Source of the DNA: Actinomycetes bacterium
GTDB lineage: Bacteria > Actinomycetota > Actinomycetes > Actinomycetales > Cellulomonadaceae
NCBI GenBank assembly: GCA_023418375.1
Contig: JAEZZV010000103.1
Span: 1-10,760, forward strand
Length of the DNA stretch: 10,760 nt
Direction: 5' to 3'
Below, piece by piece: positions 5,595 through 10,760 of the stretch. A program made the position numbers and the translations under genes. Every line of letters begins with the position of its first letter. Position 1 is the stretch's first letter. The notes beneath the pieces were generated by a model. It saw only the letters and a list, made by a program, of their open reading frames with translations. It was not told the DNA's origin and made no database searches.

Positions 5595-8393
5595 GTGCCA
5601 GGTCGCAAGCTCGTCATCGTGGAGTCGCCGGCCAAGGCGCGCACGATCGCCGCGTACCTGGGTGACGGCTTCACCGTGGAGGCGTCCGTCGGACACATCC
5701 GCGACCTCCCGCAGCCCTCGGAGCTGCCGGCGGAGATGAAGAAGGGACCCTTCGGCAAGTTCGCCGTCGACGTCGACAACGGCTTCCAGCCGTACTACGT
5801 CGTCGACCCGGACAAGCGGAAGAAGGTCGCGGAGCTGAAGAAGGCGCTCAAGGACGCCGACGAGCTCTACCTCGCCACCGACGAGGACCGCGAGGGCGAG
5901 GCCATCGCGTGGCACCTGCTCGCCGAGCTCAAGCCGAAGGTGCCGGTCAAGCGGATGGTCTTCCACGAGATCACCCGCGAGGCCATCGAGCGTGCGCTGG
6001 CCAGCCCCCGGGACCTCGACGACAGGCTCGTCGACGCGCAGGAGACCCGCCGCATCCTCGACCGCCTCTACGGCTACGAGGTCTCGCCGGTGCTGTGGCG
6101 CAAGGTCCGCCAGGGCCTCTCGGCGGGACGCGTGCAGTCGGTCGCGACCCGCATGGTCGTCGAGCGCGAGCGCGAGCGGATGGCCTTCCGCGAGGCCGAC
6201 TACTGGGACGTCAAGGGCACGTTCAGGCTCGCGCCCGGGGCGGGCGCCGCCGACGACACCCCCTTCGACGCGCGGCTGCTCTCCCTCGGCGGCGCGCGCG
6301 TGGCCACCGGCCGCGACTTCGACGACCGCGGCACGCTGCGGGGCCGCGGTGACGTCGTCCAGCTGGGTGAGGCCGAGGCGCGCGCGTGGGCCGCGGCGCT
6401 CGAGCCCGCGGCGTTCTCGGTGCTCGAGGTCGAGACCAAGCCGTACACGCGCAAGCCCGCGGCACCGTTCACCACCTCGACGCTCCAGCAGGAGGCCGCC
6501 CGCAAGCTGCGGCTCGGCTCGCGGCAGACGATGCGCGTGGCGCAGGCGCTGTACGAGAACGGCTACATCACCTACATGCGGACCGACTCGCCGGCGCTGA
6601 GCCGCGAGGCGACCGACGCCGCGCGTCGGCAGGCCGCCGACCTGTACGGGCCGGAGTTCGTGCCGGAGAGCCCGCGCGTGTACTCGGCGAAGAACAAGGG
6701 CGCCCAGGAGGCGCACGAGGCCATCCGGCCCGCGGGCGACCACTTCCGGACCCCGGGCCAGGTGGCGCGCGAGCTGTCCGGCGACCAGTTCCGGCTCTAC
6801 GAGCTGATCTGGAAGCGCACGATCGCGTCGCAGATGGCCGACGCGCGGGGCTCGACCGCGTCCGTGCGGCTGGGCGCCGACGTCGACCGCGTCTCCGGGC
6901 TGCCGGGTGCCGACGCGCCCACGCGGGCCGTGTTAGCGGCGTCGGGCACCGTCATCACCTTCCGGGGCTTCCTCGCCGCGTACGAGGAGTCGCGCGATGC
7001 CGAGCGGTACGCCGACGAGAACGGCGGCGGCGCGGGCGGGACCGAGCGCGGCGAGCGCGAGGCCCGGCTCCCCGAGATGGCGGCGGGCGACCCGCTCACC
7101 GCGCTGGCACTGGCGCCCGACGGGCACCGGACCTCCCCGCCGCCGCGGTACACCGAGGCGAGCCTGGTCAAGGCGCTCGAGGAGCGGGGCATCGGGCGGC
7201 CGTCGACGTACGCCTCGATCATCGGCGTCATCCAGGACCGCGGGTACGTGTCGAACCGCGGGCAGGCGCTCGTGCCCAGCTGGCTGGCCTTCGCCGTGAC
7301 CCGGCTGCTCGAGGAGAACTTCGACCGGCTGGTCGACTACGACTTCACCGCGGCCATGGAGGAGGATCTCGACGCCATCGCCGCAGGCCAGAAGGACCGG
7401 GTGGCCTGGCTGACCCGCTTCTACTTCGGCGCGGGTGAGGGGGGTGCCGCGGGCGACGCGCTCGGCCTGCGGGACCTCGTGGAGAGCCACCCCGAGATCG
7501 ACGCCCGCGAGGTCAACTCGATCGAGATCGGCGACGGCCTCGTGCTGCGGGTGGGCCGGTACGGGCCGTACCTCGAGGACGCGGCGGCGCCCGCGGTCGA
7601 GGACGGCACGCCGCGCCGCGCCTCCGTGCCCGAGGACCTCGCGCCCGACGAGCTGACGGTCGCCAAGGCGCGCGAGCTGCTCGAGACCCAGCCCGACGGC
7701 GACCGCGTGCTGGGCGAGGACCCGGCGACGGGGACGACGATCGTGGCGCGCAACGGTCGGTACGGGCCGTACGTGACCGAGGTGCTGCCCGAGCCGGAGG
7801 TGCCCGAGGGGCTGTCGGCCGCCGAGAAGAAGCGACGGCTTGCTGCCGCGCCGAAGCCGCGCACCGGGTCGCTGTTCCGGTCGATGCAGCTGCAGACCGT
7901 GACGCTCGAGGACGCGCTGCGCCTGCTGTCGCTGCCACGCGTCGTCGGGGTGGACCCCGCGACCGGCGAGGAGATCACCGCGCAGAACGGCCGCTACGGG
8001 CCCTACCTGAAGAAGGGCACCGACTCGCGGACCCTGCCCAGCGAGGACGCCATCTTCGAGACGACGCTCGAGGAGGCCCTGGCGATCTACGCCCAGCCCA
8101 AGCGTGGGCGGGGCCAGGCCGCGTCGACGGCGGCGCTGCGCGAGCTCGGGCCGGACCCGGTGTCGGCCAAGCCGATCGTGGTCAAGGACGGGCGGTTCGG
8201 GCCGTACGTGACCGACGGCGAGACCAACGCGACCCTGCGCAAGGGCGACGAGGTCGAGTCGGTGACGCTCGAGCGGGCCGCCGAGCTGCTCGCCGAGAAG
8301 CGCGCCCGGGGCCCGGTCAAGCGGACGACGCGGGGCGGGGCGCGGAAGCCGGCGGCGAAGACGACGACGCGGAAGCCCGCGGCGAAGAAGTAG
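5595..8393 (+). CDS. topA: DNA topoisomerase I (type IA)
   Basis: This 932-residue enzyme relaxes negative supercoils by cutting one strand through a 5'-phosphotyrosine link. The Toprim domain begins with KLVIVESPAKA (Glu10) and carries the metal-binding TDEDREGEAIAWHL (Asp96, Asp98, Glu100). The active site GYITYMRTDSP places the catalytic tyrosine at 327, with Arg329. RGIGRPSTYASII (531-543) belongs to the core. The C-terminal half holds four repeats marked by R-Y/F-G-P-Y (near 655, 722, 800 and 867) instead of zinc fingers, followed by a basic Lys/Ala/Arg/Thr tail (about 905-932); both are known in actinobacterial enzymes and help DNA binding and strand passage. Leu447 is encoded by TTA (6933-6935), very rare at this GC content. 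The gene has its own promoter and ribosome site, converges on the NUDIX gene, and is not followed by the tmk gene often found beside actinobacterial topA. Confidence 0.98.
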   Translation: MPGRKLVIVESPAKARTIAAYLGDGFTVEASVGHIRDLPQPSELPAEMKKGPFGKFAVDVDNGFQPYYVVDPDKRKKVAELKKALKDADELYLATDEDREGEAIAWHLLAELKPKVPVKRMVFHEITREAIERALASPRDLDDRLVDAQETRRILDRLYGYEVSPVLWRKVRQGLSAGRVQSVATRMVVERERERMAFREADYWDVKGTFRLAPGAGAADDTPFDARLLSLGGARVATGRDFDDRGTLRGRGDVVQLGEAEARAWAAALEPAAFSVLEVETKPYTRKPAAPFTTSTLQQEAARKLRLGSRQTMRVAQALYENGYITYMRTDSPALSREATDAARRQAADLYGPEFVPESPRVYSAKNKGAQEAHEAIRPAGDHFRTPGQVARELSGDQFRLYELIWKRTIASQMADARGSTASVRLGADVDRVSGLPGADAPTRAVLAASGTVITFRGFLAAYEESRDAERYADENGGGAGGTERGEREARLPEMAAGDPLTALALAPDGHRTSPPPRYTEASLVKALEERGIGRPSTYASIIGVIQDRGYVSNRGQALVPSWLAFAVTRLLEENFDRLVDYDFTAAMEEDLDAIAAGQKDRVAWLTRFYFGAGEGGAAGDALGLRDLVESHPEIDAREVNSIEIGDGLVLRVGRYGPYLEDAAAPAVEDGTPRRASVPEDLAPDELTVAKARELLETQPDGDRVLGEDPATGTTIVARNGRYGPYVTEVLPEPEVPEGLSAAEKKRRLAAAPKPRTGSLFRSMQLQTVTLEDALRLLSLPRVVGVDPATGEEITAQNGRYGPYLKKGTDSRTLPSEDAIFETTLEEALAIYAQPKRGRGQAASTAALRELGPDPVSAKPIVVKDGRFGPYVTDGETNATLRKGDEVESVTLERAAELLAEKRARGPVKRTTRGGARKPAAKTTTRKPAAKK

Positions 8394-8402
8394 GAGTCGC
8401 CG

Positions 8403-8442
8403 GCCGTCAGGTCCATGGCGCAGGCCGAGGCGCCGTCAGGTC
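8403..8442. repeat. 11-bp direct repeat flanking a small hairpin between convergent genes
   Basis: GCCGTCAGGTC occurs at 8403-8413 and again at 8432-8442, where it overlaps the NUDIX stop codon. Between the copies GGCGC (8417-8421) and GCGCC (8430-8434) form a 5-bp stem with an 8-base loop. The hairpin may help end both convergent transcripts, although there is no T-run; the repeat looks like a short duplication. Confidence 0.35.
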
Positions 8443-8912
8443 AGCGGCATCGCGAGGATCGCGGGCGGGCGGACGCCGTCGGCCAGGGCTCGCAGCACCG
8501 TCCGCTCGTGGGGGACGACGGGCTCCGGCAGCGCGCCGAGCGGGAACCAGCGCATGTCCGCGCAGCGGTCGCGCTCCAGCGGCTCGGGCGTGCCCGACCA
8601 GCGGCGCGCGCGGAAGAAGAAGTCGCAGCGCTGCTCGATCGCCGGGCCGCCCGGGATGAAGCGGTGCAGGGTCGTGAGCGGCTCGAGATCCGCCTCGTCG
8701 ACGACGACGCCCGACTCCTCCGCTGCCTCGCGGACGGCGGCTGCCGTGATCGTCTCCCCGGGCTCGAGGTGGCCCGCCAGGACCGCCCAGTGCTCGTCCA
8801 TGTACCCGGTGCCGCGGCGGAGCTGCAGGAGCACCTCGTCGCCGCGCTGCAGGACGACGTACGCCGCCGCCACGAGGAGCGCCCGGCCGGCGGGGTCGTC
8901 GGTGTACGCCAT
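8436..8912 (-). CDS. NUDIX hydrolase
   Basis: This 158-residue single-domain protein has a complete Nudix box, GHLEPGETITAAAVREAAEESGV (47-69, cut here only by naming its ends: Gly47, Glu53, Arg61-Glu62, Glu65-Glu66, Gly68), matching G-x5-E-x7-RE-U-x-EE-x-G-U. The family cleaves nucleoside diphosphates linked to another group, using magnesium held by the glutamates. The strand before the box (VVLQRGDEVLLQLRRGTGYMDEHW) reads like MutT/ADP-ribose-type proteins that act on nucleotides; the exact substrate is not predictable. ATG 8912 lacks a ribosome site but has TACCCT ending 6 bases upstream, so a leaderless message is likely. The CDGSH gene ends 21 bases upstream on the same strand, and the box lies in that gap, so the gene may be read both from its own start and through from the CDGSH gene. 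Confidence 0.9.
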   Translation of the reverse strand: MAYTDDPAGRALLVAAAYVVLQRGDEVLLQLRRGTGYMDEHWAVLAGHLEPGETITAAAVREAAEESGVVVDEADLEPLTTLHRFIPGGPAIEQRCDFFFRARRWSGTPEPLERDRCADMRWFPLGALPEPVVPHERTVLRALADGVRPPAILAMPLT

Positions 8913-8918
8913 CGGGCC

Positions 8919-8924
8919 AGGGTA
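8919..8924 (-). promoter_or_regulatory. TACCCT -10 box, leaderless promoter of the NUDIX gene
   Basis: TACCCT on the minus strand fits TANNNT and is 6 bases from ATG 8912. It lies in the 21-base gap after the CDGSH stop, giving the NUDIX gene a possible promoter of its own inside an apparent operon. Confidence 0.5.
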
Positions 8925-8933
8925 GTGAGCGGT

Positions 8934-9164
8934 TCAGGCCTCCGGCGGCTCCTCGTCGTCGGTGCGGAAGCCGATCACCTTGTGGGTGCCGTCGCAGTAG
9001 GGCTTGATGCCCGAGGCGCCGCACCGGCACAGGGCGACGGTCGACCGGCGGCGCGGGGCGGGCGTCCCGTCGGGCAGGAGGATCTCGACGTCGCCCCGCA
9101 CCAGGAGGGGACCGTGGGGGCACGCGGTGACGCTGGCCCACGGGCGGTCGGTCGTCGTCGTCAT
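8934..9164 (-). CDS. CDGSH iron-sulfur domain protein
   Basis: This is a 76-residue protein with one CDGSH motif: Cys46, Cys48, Ser51, Pro55, Cys57, Asp58, Gly59, Thr60 and His61 (CRCGASGIKPYCDGTH), which fits C-x-C-x2-S-x3-P-x-C-D-G-x-H exactly. Three cysteines and one histidine bind a labile, redox-active [2Fe-2S] cluster. No membrane anchor or signal is present, so it should be cytosolic. Bacterial members are thought to move electrons or clusters; partners are mostly unknown. The start ATG 9164 is chosen because the protein then has normal small-CDGSH length; the frame stays open far upstream, but only as the antisense of the next gene. There is no ribosome site; TTCACT ends 6 bases upstream. 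The gene diverges from the diiron-type gene at 9315, suggesting a functional link. Confidence 0.9.
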   Translation of the reverse strand: MTTTTDRPWASVTACPHGPLLVRGDVEILLPDGTPAPRRRSTVALCRCGASGIKPYCDGTHKVIGFRTDDEEPPEA

Positions 9165-9170
9165 CGGACC

Positions 9171-9191
9171 AGTGAAACCCGCGGCGCGGGT
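9171..9191 (-). promoter_or_regulatory. CDGSH promoter with operator-like inverted repeat
   Basis: TTCACT (9171-9176, minus strand) is a weak -10 candidate 6 bases from ATG 9164. Directly against it, ACCCGC-ggc-GCGGGT (9177-9191, plus strand) is a perfect 6-bp inverted repeat that would fill the -10/-35 spacer, a place where repressors often bind. Confidence 0.4.
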
Positions 9192-9256
9192 CGGCGCTCG
9201 TCGGGCGTCCCTCCGGATGCGTGAGCGCCGGGCGGGTGCGACGCTGCCGGAGCGAC

Positions 9257-9298
9257 GCGCCTGGTCGGTCGGGCTGTCCCGCCGGGCCGGCCAGGCGC
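9257..9298 (+). promoter_or_regulatory. possible structured leader of the diiron-type gene
   Basis: GCGCCTGG (9257-9264) and CCAGGCGC (9291-9298) are perfect complements around a 26-base loop that can pair further. A competing stem CCGGGC (9282-9287) with GCCCGG (9297-9302) shares part of the same sequence. Both end just before the ribosome site at 9306, so alternative folds could affect translation. Confidence 0.35.
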
Positions 9299-9305
9299 CC
9301 GGACG

Positions 9306-9311
9306 AGGAGG
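9306..9311 (+). promoter_or_regulatory. ribosome binding site of the diiron-type gene
   Basis: AGGAGG stands only 3 bases before ATG 9315; pairing through the preceding GAGG gives a 6-base gap. It is one of only two clear ribosome sites in the window. Confidence 0.6.
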
Positions 9312-9314
9312 ACC

Positions 9315-10337
9315 ATGCACGTTCCCACGGCTCGCGGGCCCCTGAGCTCGGCCCTGCTCACCGCCCTGCGCGGCGCGCCGGGTCCGGTTCCCGACGTGCG
9401 CGCGGCGGCCGAGCGGGCCGTTGCCGGCAGCGCCGACGTGCTCGCCGACGACGACGTCCAGCTCGCCCTGCTGTGCATGTACGAGCTGCACTACCGCGGG
9501 CTCGACGGCGTCGACGAGGCCTGGGAGTGGGCGCCCGACCTGCTCGCGGCCCGCGCGGTGCTCGAGGAGGCGTTCGAGGCCGCGGTGCGCGACCTCGTGC
9601 CGGTGCCCGACACCGCCGCGCGGACCGCGACCGAGGTCGCCGAGGCGCTGTTCGAGCTCACCGCCGACGACGACGGGCCGAGCGTCTCGGGGTACGTCGC
9701 CAAGCGGGCGACCGACGAGCAGCTGCGGGAGTTCGTGGTGCACCGCTCGATCTACCACCTCAAGGAGGCCGACCCGCACTCGTGGGCGCTGCCGCGGCTG
9801 ACGGGCCGGGCGAAGTCGGCGCTCATCGAGGTGCAGGCCGACGAGTACGGCGGCGGGCGGCCCGGGTACATCCACTCCGAGCTGTTCGCCGGGACGATGC
9901 GGGCGCTGGGGCTCGACGACACGTACGGCGCCTACGTCGACGCGGTACCGGCGCCGACCCTCGCCAACGTCAACCTCATGAGCCTGTTCGGTCTGCACCG
10001 GCGGCTGCGCGGGGCGATCGCGGGGCACCTCGCGGCGTTCGAGATGACGTCGTCGATCCCGTGCCGCAAGTACGGCAACGGCTTCCGGAGGCTCGGGTAC
10101 GGCGAGGACGTCACGCGGTACTTCGACGAGCACGTCGAGGCCGACGCCGTGCACGAGCAGATCGCGGGCCGCGACCTCGCGGGCGCGCTCGCCGAGGCGG
10201 AGCCGTCCGTGCGCGACGACGTCCTGTGGGGAGCGGCCGCGTACCTGGCGGTCGACGGGCTGGCCGGGGCGCAGATGCTGGGCGCGTGGGAGGCCGGGCG
10301 GAGCGCGCTGCGGGGGTCGGTCGCCGCGGCCGCGTGA
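9315..10337 (+). CDS. iron-containing redox enzyme family protein (haem-oxygenase-like fold)
   Basis: This 340-residue, mainly helical soluble protein resembles the haem-oxygenase-like diiron family (PF14518 type; HDO proteins). Possible iron ligands, spread over helices as the fold requires, are in YELHYRG (Glu57, His59), IYHLKEADPHSW (His148), EVQADEYGGGRPGYIHSELF (Glu172, Asp176, Glu177, His187), FEMTSSIPCRKYGNGFRRLG (Glu243) and FDEHVEADAVHEQIA (His273, Asp277, His280, Glu281). I cannot say which bind metal. Characterised relatives are oxidases or oxygenases on fatty acids or amino acids; the substrate here is unknown. ATG 9315 has AGGAGG just upstream. The gene diverges from the CDGSH iron-sulfur gene, a pairing that I recall from other actinobacteria; the CDGSH protein could supply electrons or iron. 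It is followed after 52 bases by the comB-like gene on the same strand. Confidence 0.82.
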   Translation: MHVPTARGPLSSALLTALRGAPGPVPDVRAAAERAVAGSADVLADDDVQLALLCMYELHYRGLDGVDEAWEWAPDLLAARAVLEEAFEAAVRDLVPVPDTAARTATEVAEALFELTADDDGPSVSGYVAKRATDEQLREFVVHRSIYHLKEADPHSWALPRLTGRAKSALIEVQADEYGGGRPGYIHSELFAGTMRALGLDDTYGAYVDAVPAPTLANVNLMSLFGLHRRLRGAIAGHLAAFEMTSSIPCRKYGNGFRRLGYGEDVTRYFDEHVEADAVHEQIAGRDLAGALAEAEPSVRDDVLWGAAAYLAVDGLAGAQMLGAWEAGRSALRGSVAAAA

Positions 10338-10376
10338 GGGCCTCGCCGGGGCGTCCGGGTGCAGGCTCCGGCCCGA

Positions 10377-10382
10377 TAGGTT
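10377..10382 (+). promoter_or_regulatory. TAGGTT -10 box, leaderless promoter of the comB-like gene
   Basis: TAGGTT fits TANNNT and ends 7 bases before GTG 10390. No ribosome site precedes the GTG. It lies in the 52-base gap after the diiron-type gene. Confidence 0.5.
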
Positions 10383-10389
10383 CGATCGG

Positions 10390-10760
10390 GTGACCGACGT
10401 CCTCGGCCAGGGATCGTTCGCCGTCCGGATGGAGTGGGGGCGCGCGGGTGCCATCGCGTGCCTCGCCGACGTGACGGTGGTCGTAGACGTCCTGAGTTTC
10501 TCGACGTCGGTGACGGTCGCGGTCGAGCGGGGGGCGCGGGTCTTCCCGTCGCCCTGGAGCGACGAGCGGGCGCGGGCCCTGGCCGCGGAGCACCGGGCGG
10601 TCCTGGCCGTCGGGCGTGCGGAGGCGCGGCGCGACGGGGCTGTGGTCGCGCCGTCGCTCTCGCCCGCCGACCTCCTCGAGGGTGCGCCGGTCGAGCGGCT
10701 CGTCCTGCCGTCACCCAACGGGTCCGCCATCGCGGCGGCCGTCGCGGCGGAGGGCTCCGC
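10390..10760 (+). CDS. comB: 2-phosphosulfolactate phosphatase family protein, ComB-like (3' truncated)
   Basis: The first 123 codons of a ComB-family protein are visible and the frame runs off the window. In methanogens ComB removes phosphate from 2-phosphosulfolactate on the way to coenzyme M; bacterial homologues exist in organisms without coenzyme M, where the product sulfolactate may have other uses. Recognisable segments are VVVDVLSFSTSVTVAVERGA (residues 30-49, Asp33 probably catalytic or metal-binding), AVGR, APSLSPADL and LVLPSPNGSAI, which are family hallmarks as I remember them. The GTG start gives a normal short N-terminus (MTDVLGQGSFAVRMEWG) and lies 7 bases after a -10-like box; no ribosome site is seen, so a leaderless message is likely. 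Typical members have about 230-250 residues, so roughly half is missing. The biochemical role in this organism is inference. Confidence 0.82.
   Translation, partial: MTDVLGQGSFAVRMEWGRAGAIACLADVTVVVDVLSFSTSVTVAVERGARVFPSPWSDERARALAAEHRAVLAVGRAEARRDGAVVAPSLSPADLLEGAPVERLVLPSPNGSAIAAAVAAEGS

Noticed and set aside
5367..6743. 458-codon minus-strand open frame opposite topA
   Set aside because: Its frame mirrors the topA codon pattern and shows no motif; topA is certain on the other strand.
8934..10730. 598-codon open frame on the minus strand running through the diiron-type and comB-like genes into the CDGSH gene
   Set aside because: Only its last 76 codons are real (the CDGSH protein). The rest is antisense to two recognisable genes and Arg/Pro/Ala biased, so it is not a fusion protein.

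Overview
The window is very GC-rich, with strong G/C bias at third codon positions, many GTG starts and several genes that appear leaderless. Protein motifs (a PhoP/TcrX-type regulator, topoisomerase I with four C-terminal repeats and a Lys/Ala/Arg tail, an actinobacterial ComB-like protein) point to a chromosomal segment of a high-GC actinobacterium, probably Micrococcales close to Cellulomonas. The placement is inferred from composition and families, not from a database search. I see no RNA gene, complete mobile element, CRISPR array or phage gene.

Layout: 1-1047 (+) is the 3' two thirds of a class I methyltransferase gene. It converges on a two-component operon read leftward: an OmpR-family regulator (2522-3286) followed after one base by its histidine kinase (1057-2520). 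Upstream of the regulator are three 11-bp direct repeats resembling a PhoP box. Next is an APH-fold phosphotransferase (3383-4333, -), divergent from a membrane PAP2 phosphatase (4531-5466, +). Their 197-bp gap holds a 20-bp tandem-repeat array and two TACCGT -10-like boxes facing opposite ways. topA (5595-8393, +) follows and converges on a NUDIX hydrolase (8436-8912, -) and a small CDGSH iron-sulfur protein (8934-9164, -). The CDGSH gene is divergent from a haem-oxygenase-like diiron-type protein (9315-10337, +). The window ends inside a comB-like 2-phosphosulfolactate phosphatase gene (10390 onward, +).

How the genes relate: kinase and regulator form one signalling unit whose repeats suggest autoregulation. 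The CDGSH protein and the diiron-type protein share a 150-bp divergent promoter region with an inverted repeat and may act together in iron or redox chemistry. The remaining genes are housekeeping or general metabolism and need not cooperate.

The most interesting signals are non-coding: the PhoP-like triple repeat, the recurring -10 box placed 6 or 7 bases before start codons, the 20-bp repeat array, and the palindromes in the regulator and CDGSH/diiron control regions. No gap exceeds 200 bases.
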